Shown here in pieces: positions 1 through 7,676 of a DNA stretch of 64,000 nt. Both the position numbers and the translations under genes were made by a program. The stretch is taken from positions 186,001 through 250,000 of the forward strand of contig CAVTKZ010000003.1 in NCBI GenBank assembly GCA_963735455.1, given 5' to 3'. This DNA is from Palsa-1033 sp963735455. Lineage in GTDB: Bacteria > Chloroflexota > Limnocylindria > Limnocylindrales > CSP1-4. Every line of letters begins with the position of its first letter. Position 1 is the first letter of the stretch. The notes beneath the pieces are model-generated. The model ran no database searches and was not told the DNA's origin. It saw only the letters and a list, made by a program, of their open reading frames with translations.

Positions 1-210
1 GAGGCTGACCCAGAAGTCGTGGGTCGGGTTGACGATCGCGGTCGCGGCCGAGCCGGGGACGGCGCCACCGGTGGCGTGGGTCAGGAAGCCGGCCGCGTTG
101 AACGCGCCGGTCCCGGCGAACTGGAAGACCTTCTCGAGGCCGGCCCACAGGAACCCGGCGCCCAGGGTGATTCGCAACGCTGCGATCGAGATTGCCTTGG
201 TCTTGGTCAT
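1..210 (-). CDS. DoxX-family membrane protein, N-terminal part
   Basis: The 70 visible codons start at ATG 208-210 and run off the left edge, so only the N-terminus is present. The first hydrophobic stretch (ITLGAGFLWAGLEKVF) followed by a phenylalanine/alanine-rich loop is typical of DoxX/DoxD-like four-helix membrane proteins, which are linked to thiosulfate:quinone oxidoreductase subunits or redox stress. Actual substrate and role cannot be read from this fragment. Only a weak AGG lies upstream of the start. The frame is open to base 1, which supports a real truncated gene. It is transcribed in the same direction as the sugar dehydrogenase gene but is separated from it by 169 bases. Confidence 0.7.
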   Translation of the reverse strand, partial: MTKTKAISIAALRITLGAGFLWAGLEKVFQFAGTGAFNAAGFLTHATGGAVPGSAATAIVNPTHDFWVSL

Positions 211-240
211 GAGATCGTGCCTGCCCTTTCGGCTTGGCTT

Positions 241-263
241 GCCCCGAATGGCCCGGGGCTTTT
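241..263 (+). terminator. Hairpin followed by four T residues
   Basis: GCCCCG at 241-246 pairs with CGGGGC at 254-259 across a seven-base loop, and TTTT follows at 260-263 on the plus strand. This has terminator form for plus-strand transcription, although no plus-strand gene ends nearby. On the minus strand it would sit in the doxX leader. Confidence 0.3.
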
Positions 264-379
264 ATCAGCACGCTCACCGTAGGTTCCGGCCCTCGAGCCG
301 GGATGGGCCGAGCGGCTCGACCTGTGGGGGCCGGGCGGCCCCTTCGAGCCGGGACCCTCGGCCCGGGTCCGACGGGGGA

Positions 380-1795
380 TTAGCTGCCGGGCACGATCTC
401 GAGGACCCGGCCGGTGCCACCGGTCGCGCCAAGCTGGTCCCGGGTGAGCAGGTACAGCTCGCCTGCGGCGTCCTGGCCGATCCCGGCTACGAACTCGAGC
501 GCCGGGTTGCCGCTGATCGAGAGTTGCTTCCAGGGCCAGGTGCCGGTCCCGGCAGCGGGCGTCGCCGCCAGGATCGAGGCGCGCCCGACCGGGGTATCGC
601 CGGTCCAGTCCCGGGACAGGTCGGCGATGACGTACTTCCCGGCCAGGCCCGGAAGCGCGCTGCCCTGGTAGGTCTCGCCGCCGACGATCGCGATCCCGAT
701 CTCGGCGTGCGAATACTCGAGGATCGGATCGATCAAGGGCTTGCCGCGCTTGTCGCTCGAGGCGCAGCTGGCAACGTCCGAGAGCGGCGCCTTGACATCC
801 AGGCAGTGGGCGCCCTCCCGGATCGGCCAGCCGTAGTTCCCGCCGAGAAGCACCGAATCGACCTCCTCGTAGCGGCCCCAGCCAACATCGACGCTGAGCA
901 GCCGGTGCTCGCCCGTCGGCTCCCAGGAGAAGCGCCACGGGTTGCGCAGGCCGTAGGCGTAGATCTCGGGCCGCCCGCCGCCCCGGACAAAGGGATTGTC
1001 GACCGGGATCGTATAGGGAGCCGCCCCGCTCACGTCGATCCGCAGGATCTTGCCGTTGAGCTTGGACAGGTCCTGGGCGTTGCCGCCGGCCGAATGGCCG
1101 GGGCCGACATCGCCCTCGCTGCCACCGTCGCCGACCCCGATGTACAGGTCGCCATCGGGACCGAACCCCAGGCCGCCGCCATTGTGATTCGCCTGGGGCT
1201 GATCGAACTGGAGGATCACCTTCTCGGAGGCCGGGTCGACCCGGTTCGAGTCGCTGGCACTGACCGTGAACGAGCTGATCACGTCGGTGTGGTCCATGCC
1301 TGGCGCCGCGCCCGCCCGGAGCCTGGCCGTGTAGTAGACGAAGACCCGCCGATCCTGGCCGAACTTCGGGTCGAAGGCCAGGCCCAGCAGCCCGCGCTCG
1401 TCGTAGCCCGGGTCGAGGGCGGGCAGCCGGGCGCTGACGTCGAGGAAGGGCTCGGGCAGGAGCGAGCCGCCCTGGATGACGAAGACCTTGCCCGTCTGGT
1501 CGATCACGAACAGCCGGCCGCTGCCGTCGGGTGCGCCGACCAGGCCATCTGGCCCGGGCAGGCCGCTGGCGATCACCTTGATCCCGACATCGCCCGGGGG
1601 CAGCGTCGGTCGGGGCCGAACCGTGGCGGGGGCCGAGGCCGCGCCGCCGGTCGGCGCGGCGCTCGCAACGGCCGGCGAGCCTGCGAGGAAGCCGGTCGAG
1701 GGGGTCGAGCTGCCGCAGGCGGCCAGCCAGGCGGACAGGCCGATCGCCGACACGGCCCGGCCCAGCGCCGGCAGGCGTGACCTGGCGTGGGTCAT
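380..1795 (-). CDS. PQQ-dependent sugar dehydrogenase-like lipoprotein
   Basis: 471 residues. The start at 1795 gives an arginine-containing lipoprotein signal with lipobox LAAC (Cys27), then a low-complexity Ala/Pro/Thr linker to about residue 65. The rest is a glucose/sorbosone dehydrogenase six-bladed beta-propeller: GLLGLAFDP, the ANHNGGGLGFGPDG block carrying the presumed catalytic His, GDGG, LNGKILRID, YGLRNPWRFSW and GNYGWP. Members oxidise aldose sugars at the periplasmic or outer membrane face using pyrroloquinoline quinone; PQQ dependence here is inferred from the family. It is the last gene of a minus-strand operon after the isomerase-like gene and the 103-residue membrane protein, with 7 bases between genes. 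An ATG farther upstream (1930) would overlap the preceding gene and lacks the signal peptide, so it was not chosen. Confidence 0.88.
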   Translation of the reverse strand: MTHARSRLPALGRAVSAIGLSAWLAACGSSTPSTGFLAGSPAVASAAPTGGAASAPATVRPRPTLPPGDVGIKVIASGLPGPDGLVGAPDGSGRLFVIDQTGKVFVIQGGSLLPEPFLDVSARLPALDPGYDERGLLGLAFDPKFGQDRRVFVYYTARLRAGAAPGMDHTDVISSFTVSASDSNRVDPASEKVILQFDQPQANHNGGGLGFGPDGDLYIGVGDGGSEGDVGPGHSAGGNAQDLSKLNGKILRIDVSGAAPYTIPVDNPFVRGGGRPEIYAYGLRNPWRFSWEPTGEHRLLSVDVGWGRYEEVDSVLLGGNYGWPIREGAHCLDVKAPLSDVASCASSDKRGKPLIDPILEYSHAEIGIAIVGGETYQGSALPGLAGKYVIADLSRDWTGDTPVGRASILAATPAAGTGTWPWKQLSISGNPALEFVAGIGQDAAGELYLLTRDQLGATGGTGRVLEIVPGS

Positions 1796-1802
1796 GGCCG
1801 CC

Positions 1803-2114
1803 CTAGCGGTTGCGCGGGTCGCCGGGTCGGGTGACCCGCAGGAGCCAGGCATAGCCGGGATAGCCCAGGGCCAGGACGATGATCCAGGTGGCACCGCCAC
1901 CCACCCACAGCCACCACAGCGGGGTGCCAACCTCCCGGTTGGCGGCCACGACGATCCCCAGGAACTGGGCGATCACCGCCTCGATGGTCACGACCAGTCC
2001 GATCAGCTCGGCTCGGAAGTTGCCCGACCGGCGCAGGATCGGCTGGGCACGATTGAGCCAGAACCAGACCGCGGCCACGGCGCAGGCCAGGGGCAGGACG
2101 GCGATCAGGCTCAT
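1803..2114 (-). CDS. Small four-helix membrane protein
   Basis: 103 residues with about three to four hydrophobic segments (roughly 1-20, 35-57, 66-92) and a basic C-terminus. It overlaps the stop of the upstream isomerase-like gene by ATGA and ends 7 bases before the sugar dehydrogenase, so it is translationally coupled in that operon. I do not recognise a family. The position suggests a membrane partner or an unrelated passenger of the sugar dehydrogenase operon; this is inference. Confidence 0.7.
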   Translation of the reverse strand: MSLIAVLPLACAVAAVWFWLNRAQPILRRSGNFRAELIGLVVTIEAVIAQFLGIVVAANREVGTPLWWLWVGGGATWIIVLALGYPGYAWLLRVTRPGDPRNR

Positions 2115-3211
2115 CCGGGCAGGGACGGACCCAGGCAGCGGATCACGGCGAGCGGCTCGCGGCCGGCCCGATAGCTGCGCTTGAAGGCCGCCGCGCAGGC
2201 GAACGCGTCGCCACGCTTGACAAGCCGGCCTCCGGCGTCGCCGCGCACCTCGCCCTCGCCGCCGGTCACGATGTCGATCGAGAAGCGGCCGTCGCCGACC
2301 TCGAGCTCGTCCTCGACTTCGAGGCGGATCACGTCGAAGAAGGGCAGGACGTCGTCCTGGACCAGGCGGACCTCGCGGGACGAGCCGGTCGCGCGGATGA
2401 CCCGGGGTAGCTGCCGCGCCCGGGCGAAGGTCGTGGCGCGGTCGGCCGTGCGGTAGTCGATCATGTCCAGCGCTTCATCCCAGCCCAGGCCCATCGTTGC
2501 GCCGTCATCGTCGGCGCCGTCCGTCTCGGGGATGACCAGGTGGTCGGTCGGCTCCTGGATCTCGATGAACGAGATCTGCGGACCGAGGTAGTGGGGCACC
2601 CCGCCATGGGCCACGTAGACCTGGCCGGCGGCGATCTCGGTCCGGTGGAGGGTGTCGCGGACCGCGGCCCGATCGTGGGCTCGGACTGCCGCGCCGAAGG
2701 TGGCCCGTTCGATGCCGGGCCGGAAGCCGATCCCGGCATAGGCCGGCTCCCGGCCGTCACCGGGCGTGTCGAGCAGGATCCAGCCCTCGGTCTTGCCGAA
2801 CGGCGAATCGAGATGGCGGCGGGCCCAGGCCCGATCCGGATGGGCATGGAGGGGGACCTGGCCGGACGGGGACAGGAGCTTGACCAGGATCCCCGTGATC
2901 GGACCCCAGCGCTGGGCGAAGGCCGCCCCGACCATGACCTCGGGCAGCGCCTCGATCATCGAGCGCAGGGCCAGCGGGCCAAGGCCGGCCACCTCGATCG
3001 TGCTCAGCCCCTGCTGCGCGCCGCTCGGATCAGAATTGTTGGCCACCGTGCACGAGCCGACCCAGTCCTCGGACCACCAATCGTCGGGACGATCGGGTTC
3101 GCCCCGGAACTCCCGGGTCAGCCGGCCACCCTCGTAGAACCGGTAGAGCGGGTGGTAGCCGAGCCATAGCGGGCCGCGAGCGGCGTCCAGGAGTGCGGTC
3201 TGCTTGTCCAT
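2111..3211 (-). CDS. Class I mannose-6-phosphate isomerase-like protein
   Basis: 366 residues with the cupin architecture of type I phosphomannose isomerases. The motif VPLHAHPD (about residues 136-143) supplies zinc-binding His residues, and a second cupin part has GQVYVAHGGVPHYLGP and ISFIEIQEPTDHL. These enzymes interconvert mannose-6-phosphate and fructose-6-phosphate. The N-terminal segment (GYHPLYRFYEGGRLTREFRG) is not the standard ManA start, so another sugar may be the substrate. First gene of a minus-strand operon with a membrane protein and a PQQ-type sugar dehydrogenase. It diverges from a sugar isomerase/epimerase gene 41 bases away, consistent with one carbohydrate locus. Confidence 0.82.
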   Translation of the reverse strand: MDKQTALLDAARGPLWLGYHPLYRFYEGGRLTREFRGEPDRPDDWWSEDWVGSCTVANNSDPSGAQQGLSTIEVAGLGPLALRSMIEALPEVMVGAAFAQRWGPITGILVKLLSPSGQVPLHAHPDRAWARRHLDSPFGKTEGWILLDTPGDGREPAYAGIGFRPGIERATFGAAVRAHDRAAVRDTLHRTEIAAGQVYVAHGGVPHYLGPQISFIEIQEPTDHLVIPETDGADDDGATMGLGWDEALDMIDYRTADRATTFARARQLPRVIRATGSSREVRLVQDDVLPFFDVIRLEVEDELEVGDGRFSIDIVTGGEGEVRGDAGGRLVKRGDAFACAAAFKRSYRAGREPLAVIRCLGPSLPG

Positions 3212-3252
3212 CGCGATACGGTGATGATCACCGAAAACGGAGGCTCGAACAC

Positions 3253-4116
3253 ATGAAATTCGGGATGAACCTGATGCTCTGGGCCGACGACATGCACGAC
3301 GGCCTGCTGCCGGTCGTGGATTCCCTGCGGGAGATCGGCTACGACGGAGTTGAGATCCCGGTCTTCGATCTGGACCTGGCCAAGTGGACGGCCTGGGCCC
3401 GGCGCCTCGACGAGGTCGGCCTGGCCCGCACGGCCAACCACGTGATCGCGCCCGAGTTCAATCCGGTCAGCCCCGACCCGCTGGTCCAGCGCCGGGCCTT
3501 CGAGCACATGCAACGGGTGGTCGACTGCTGCGTCGAAGTCGGGGCCACGGTCCTGGCCGGTCCGCACCAGATCGCGCTGGGCGTATTCAGCGGCCAGGGG
3601 CCGACCGACGCCGAGTGGGCTCGCAGCGTGGATCACATCCGGCGGGTGGCGGATTACGCGGCCCCGGCGGGCCTCGTCCTGACCGAGGAGGTCGTCAATC
3701 GCTTCGAGCTGTACCTGCTCAACACGATGGCCCAGGCGATCCGCTTCGTCGACCAGGTCGACCGGCCGAACTGCCTCATCCACCTCGATACGTTCCACGC
3801 CAACATCGAGGAGAAGCACCCCGGCGAATCAATTCGCTCAGCCGGCGGCCGGATCGGCTACGTCCACATCTCGGAGAACGACCGGGGCGTGCCGGGCAGC
3901 GGTCACGTCGCCTGGGATACCACCTTCGAGGCGCTCAACGCCGTCGGCTATGACGGCTGGCTGACGGTCGAATCGTTCGGCAACGCCCTGCCCAACCTGG
4001 CCGCGGCAACGAAGATCTGGCGGCAGCTGTTCGACTCGCCCGAGCAGGTCGCGCGCGAGGGCTTCGCGTTCATGCAGCGCAAGGTCGGCGAACACTTCCC
4101 GGCGGCGACCAGCTAG
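3253..4116 (+). CDS. Sugar phosphate isomerase/epimerase (TIM barrel)
   Basis: 287 residues of the xylose-isomerase-like TIM-barrel family, close to D-tagatose/D-psicose 3-epimerases in form. Metal and substrate motifs are visible: TEEVVNRFELYLLNT, CLIHLDTFHANIEE, GYVHISENDRGVPGSGHV and the terminal Glu in GWLTVESFG. These give the usual Glu/Asp/His/Glu metal site. The start at ATG 3253 is preceded by GGAGG; an in-frame ATG 60 bases upstream lies inside the divergent promoter region and is less likely. It probably epimerises a ketose or its derivative as part of the adjacent sugar locus. The 3' end overlaps the convergent membrane-protein gene by four bases. Confidence 0.88.
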   Translation: MKFGMNLMLWADDMHDGLLPVVDSLREIGYDGVEIPVFDLDLAKWTAWARRLDEVGLARTANHVIAPEFNPVSPDPLVQRRAFEHMQRVVDCCVEVGATVLAGPHQIALGVFSGQGPTDAEWARSVDHIRRVADYAAPAGLVLTEEVVNRFELYLLNTMAQAIRFVDQVDRPNCLIHLDTFHANIEEKHPGESIRSAGGRIGYVHISENDRGVPGSGHVAWDTTFEALNAVGYDGWLTVESFGNALPNLAAATKIWRQLFDSPEQVAREGFAFMQRKVGEHFPAATS

Positions 4117-4559
4117 CCGGCCCCGCTCGAACGTCCGGCCAGAGGTTCATTGAAGAGGGGCAGGACCAGCCCATAGACGGCGCCGGCCAGCGCCGCCCAG
4201 CCCGCGATCGGGTTGAGGGCGAAGCCGCCTCCCGATACCGCCGGCGGGAGGAGGACCTGGACCCCGATCAACCAGGCCAGCGCGAAGGTCAGGGCGGACG
4301 CAACCAGGGTGATTGACGGATCGAGGCCCGTCAGCAGCCGGCCGGTCAGCGCCGCGAGCGCGAGGTTGAGGGGCAGGCTCACAACCAGGAACAGGACCGG
4401 TCGGAAGAAAGTCGAGGCGAGGTCGTCGACGAGGTCCTGGGCCGCCGCCTGGCCCCCCAGGGCCAGGGCAATCCCGATCGCATAGGGCAGCAGCAGGGCG
4501 GCCCACAGGACGTGCCAGCCAAGGGCCAGGGCGAGATAGCGACGCCACTGGTCGCTCAT
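4113..4559 (-). CDS. Four-helix integral membrane protein of unknown function
   Basis: 148 residues, mostly hydrophobic, with helices near residues 8-32, 52-75, 83-105 and 115-138. No recognised motif. It stands alone, convergent with the epimerase gene (four-base overlap) and divergent from the repeat lipoprotein. Confidence 0.72.
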   Translation of the reverse strand: MSDQWRRYLALALGWHVLWAALLLPYAIGIALALGGQAAAQDLVDDLASTFFRPVLFLVVSLPLNLALAALTGRLLTGLDPSITLVASALTFALAWLIGVQVLLPPAVSGGGFALNPIAGWAALAGAVYGLVLPLFNEPLAGRSSGAG

Positions 4560-4700
4560 GCGTGATCGACGAGCTGGGTCATTGCCCGGGAATGGTTGAA
4601 GGCCGCCCCGGCCCTGTCAAGATCAACGGTCACAGGACCGGCCGGGCCTCCGTCACAACGGGGTGGCGCCATCGAGCGCGCTGAGCTTGGGAGGATTGGA

Positions 4701-6005
4701 ATGCGCTTCCGCTGCGGTGCGGTGATCGCCGTGGCGCTCCTGGTCGCGGGCTGCGCCAGCAGCCCCCAGCCGTCGCCGGGGGCGACCAGCGCCGCCTCGG
4801 CCAGCCCGACGCCGGTCGCCTCGCAGGCCCCTTCAGTCCCACCGCCCACGGCCGCGCCCGAATCGCCTGGGCCGAGCGCCGAGCTGGCGCCGGCCTGGCA
4901 GGAGGTCAGCCCCCAGGTCGGCGGCAAGCTGGCCGGCTTCGGCGGCGGCTATGTCGCCCTGGTCAACCCGGATGTCGATAGCAAGGTGCTCTTCTCGGCC
5001 GATGGCGTCAGCTGGAAAACGGTGACCCTGCCGTTTGCCGACTCGAAGGATTCGCACGGCAATGAGCTCGGGGCCCGTACCGAGGCAATTGCCTCGAACG
5101 GTACCCAGGTGATCGTCGTTGGTGGCTACTTCCACTCTCCCTGCGCAACGAGCAACGGTGGGGCCGGCGGCGGACCGCTCTGCCTCAGCTCGCCGATCGC
5201 CTGGCTCACCTCGGATGGCACGCACTGGCAAAGCTCGTACCCGTGGCGCGGCCCCGGCCCGGCAAAGGGCCTCAAGCAAGGCAACGAGTTCCTGGCGGCA
5301 TGGTCCGTGCCGGGCAATGGCTGGGACGCGGCGACGATGGACATCGGCGGCGAAGCCGGCAGTGCGGGCGGCATCTTCCACTCCCCCAACGGGCTGAGCT
5401 GGTCGCGTAGCTCGGCCCCCAGCCCGATCCGGCCCGGCTCGTCCGAGGCGACCGAGATCTGGCACCTCGGCCTGGCCGACGCGATCGGCGAACAGCTGGT
5501 CGGCGCCTACTGGTATCCCGACGGCAACCAGCAGATCGGGTTGTTCAGCACCCCGGACGGCAAGGCCTGGTCTGCGGTCAAGAGCTTCCAGGGCATCAAC
5601 TCGACGGTCCAAGGGGGCCTGGCGCCCAGTGACAGCCTGGCGCCCCTGTGGATCCTGGCCGGCTCCGACCCGATGACCCTGCCGACGGTCTGGACATCGC
5701 CCGACCTGCGGACCTGGACCGCCCATGAGCTGCCGGCGGCGCCCGGCGCCGAGGGCTCGCTCAGCGCGATCGCCGCCACCCATCTTGGCTACGTGGCCGT
5801 CGGCCAGCTGTCGGACGGGACCGACGGGAGCGCCTATCGCTCGTCGTGGGTCAGCACCGACGGGCTCAGCTGGACCCAGCTCGACACGCCGAACACACCC
5901 GATGGCGACGGTCCGGACGTCCTCACCGACGGGCCCGGCGGGGTGATCGGCTTCGCCTTGTACAACGGGACCTCGGTGCCGGCCGGAGCCTGGTTGCTGA
6001 AATAG
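4701..6005 (+). CDS. Secreted lipoprotein with six Asp-box-like repeats
   Basis: 434 residues. The start at ATG 4701 has GGGAGG about six bases upstream and gives a lipoprotein signal with lipobox VAGC (Cys18), followed by a Ser/Pro/Ala linker to residue 60. The mature part contains six spaced motifs of the form (F/W)-x-S-x-D/N-G-x-x-W at about residues 98, 169, 226, 282, 331 and 383. Each closes a beta-rich unit, as in Asp-box/BNR beta-propellers such as sialidase-type or photosynthesis-stability-factor-like folds. A six-bladed propeller is inferred from the count. No catalytic triad could be assigned, so binding rather than hydrolysis is as likely. The function is unknown. Confidence 0.8.
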   Translation: MRFRCGAVIAVALLVAGCASSPQPSPGATSAASASPTPVASQAPSVPPPTAAPESPGPSAELAPAWQEVSPQVGGKLAGFGGGYVALVNPDVDSKVLFSADGVSWKTVTLPFADSKDSHGNELGARTEAIASNGTQVIVVGGYFHSPCATSNGGAGGGPLCLSSPIAWLTSDGTHWQSSYPWRGPGPAKGLKQGNEFLAAWSVPGNGWDAATMDIGGEAGSAGGIFHSPNGLSWSRSSAPSPIRPGSSEATEIWHLGLADAIGEQLVGAYWYPDGNQQIGLFSTPDGKAWSAVKSFQGINSTVQGGLAPSDSLAPLWILAGSDPMTLPTVWTSPDLRTWTAHELPAAPGAEGSLSAIAATHLGYVAVGQLSDGTDGSAYRSSWVSTDGLSWTQLDTPNTPDGDGPDVLTDGPGGVIGFALYNGTSVPAGAWLLK

Positions 6006-6035
6006 GCGCGGGTCGCGAGCGCAGGACCGCCTGGG

Positions 6036-6812
6036 CTAGCCGCCGGCTGAATTGAACAGGCGCCCGATCACGAAGCCGATGGCGGCCGCGCCGAGGCCGA
6101 TCGCGATGAACTTCAGGCCGCTCCGACGCCAGTCGCCGACCAGGGTGAAGGCCGAATAGGCGCCAACGCCGAAGAGGGTGATCGCGCTCAGGACGATGGC
6201 CAGGATCAGGGCCGGCTCGCGGTCCAGGAACGCGAAGGGGACGAGCGGGATCATGTGCCCGATCAGGGTCGCGATCCCGACCACGACTGACGTCCGGACG
6301 ATGTCCCGGCGCTCGACCGGCTGGAGGTGGAGCTCCTCGTCCATGACCGTTGACAGCCACGTCTCCCGGTTCGCCGTGATCGTCTCGACGACGTCATCGA
6401 GGAGCTTGCCCTCGAAGCCCTTGGCCGCGTAGATCGCCCGGATCTCGTCGCGCTCGGCCGCTGGTGAAGCAGTGATCGCGGCTTGTTCGCGGGCCCGCTC
6501 GGCCAGGTAGTAGTCGCGCTCCGACATCGACGAGGTGTAGCCCACGGCGCCCATCGAGATCGACTCGGTGATCGCCGCCGCGAAGCCGGCCACCAGCAGG
6601 ACGGTGTTCGAGCCACCGCCGGCGATCACGCCCAGGATGATCCCCAGGATGTTGACCAGGCCGTCCTGGCCGCCCAGGATCACGTCCCGCAACCAGTTGG
6701 TCTGGCGCTGGCCGTCACGCCTCGCCGCGACCGGCGCGGCCGCGCCCTCGGTCGTCGCCCGGACCGCGCGACCCAGGCGGGTCGCGGCCCGGCGGTCGGA
6801 TTCAGCGCTCAT
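6036..6812 (-). CDS. VIT1/CCC1-family metal transporter
   Basis: 258 residues. The N-terminal DVILGGQDGLVNILGIILGVIAGG and the next helix AAAITESISMGAVGYTSSMSERDYY are signature parts of the VIT1/CCC1 family (Fe2+/Mn2+ transporters). A cytosolic helical region with many Glu residues (about 105-165) follows, where the family binds metal, then three more helices. It probably exports or sequesters iron or manganese. The gene is monocistronic as far as can be seen; a 170-base gap separates it from the DUF4342 gene upstream. Confidence 0.88.
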   Translation of the reverse strand: MSAESDRRAATRLGRAVRATTEGAAAPVAARRDGQRQTNWLRDVILGGQDGLVNILGIILGVIAGGGSNTVLLVAGFAAAITESISMGAVGYTSSMSERDYYLAERAREQAAITASPAAERDEIRAIYAAKGFEGKLLDDVVETITANRETWLSTVMDEELHLQPVERRDIVRTSVVVGIATLIGHMIPLVPFAFLDREPALILAIVLSAITLFGVGAYSAFTLVGDWRRSGLKFIAIGLGAAAIGFVIGRLFNSAGG

Positions 6813-6982
6813 TGCCCGAGTCTATGCTGTGGCTCGGAAGATCACGGCCAATGGCTGCGGCGACCACCACGATGACCTTCCCCGCAGAACGCAGGTCAGC
6901 ATCCCTTTCGCGGGCGCTGTACCTGGCGACTGATCTCGGCGTCGATAGCCCGCCGGCGATGGGTGGAATCTGTGCCTTGGAC

Positions 6983-7300
6983 CTAGCCGACTGGGCTGGC
7001 TTCGCGAGGGGCAGCCTGTGCATCCTCGTCGCCGGCCGCGGTGCGTTCCATTCGCTCCACGACGATGCTGCAGTCGGTCACCAGAGCCGCGATCGCTCCG
7101 ACCGCCGCCGCCCACGGGGCGAGCAGCGCGCCGACGACGCCGACGGTCAGGGGCAGCTCAACAACCGTCTGCTCGCCCTGCTTGATCGTGATCCGGCGTA
7201 CATTGCCCTCGGCCACCAGGCGCTTGAACTCGCTCAACAGCCGATCGCTATCGATCTTGATCTTCTCGGTCCAGATGTAGCCCTTCGTCTCGGATCCCAT
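6983..7300 (-). CDS. DUF4342-family small protein
   Basis: 105 residues starting at ATG 7300 with GGGAGATGA just upstream. A charged N-terminal helix (IDSDRLLSEFKRLVAEGNVRRI) leads to a short beta-like segment (ITIKQGEQTVVELPLT), followed by a hydrophobic helix (VGVVGALLAPWAAAVGAIAALV). This matches the DUF4342 layout. The function of the family is unknown to me. It follows a 46-residue membrane peptide gene by 31 bases and is probably co-transcribed with it. Confidence 0.8.
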   Translation of the reverse strand: MGSETKGYIWTEKIKIDSDRLLSEFKRLVAEGNVRRITIKQGEQTVVELPLTVGVVGALLAPWAAAVGAIAALVTDCSIVVERMERTAAGDEDAQAAPREASPVG

Positions 7301-7331
7301 TTCATCTCCCTTACTACGGCTCGATTCGAGC

Positions 7332-7472
7332 TCATCCGGCGAGCATTGCGAGCTCCGGTTCAACGTGGGTGTGCCGGGCGCTCCGGACCATCAGTGAAAT
7401 CCGGGTCGCAAGCAGCGTCACCGCGACAGACAGCGAGATCGAAAGAAGAGTGAGTGTCAGCACGCGCTTCAT
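7332..7472 (-). CDS. 46-residue single-pass membrane peptide
   Basis: A short open frame from ATG 7472 to TGA 7332, preceded by a strong GGAAGGAG ribosome site. The peptide starts MKRVLTLTLLSISLSV, a basic residue pair followed by one hydrophobic helix, then a polar tail with HTHVEPE. It is immediately upstream of, and in line with, the DUF4342 gene. No family is recognised. The good ribosome site and the start-adjacent hydrophobic profile are the evidence that it is real. Confidence 0.6.
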   Translation of the reverse strand: MKRVLTLTLLSISLSVAVTLLATRISLMVRSARHTHVEPELAMLAG

Positions 7473-7676
7473 GAGTCGAACTCCTTCCAAAGGCCTGGCC
7501 AGGGACGTCGTGATCCGGCCATTGCCAGGTACCTAGCGTGGATCGCGCGCAACACGAACGCCAGAGCCATTCCGCCCGATCCTTGCGCCGCCGTCGACCA
7601 GGAAACGCCCGGACAAGGGCCCGTCTTATGGCTCAGGCATGATCAGACATGCGTCGATCCACGCCGATCAGCGTCG

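Noticed and set aside
29..1780. Long plus-strand frame opposite the sugar dehydrogenase
   Set aside because: Antisense shadow; no signal, domain or ribosome site.
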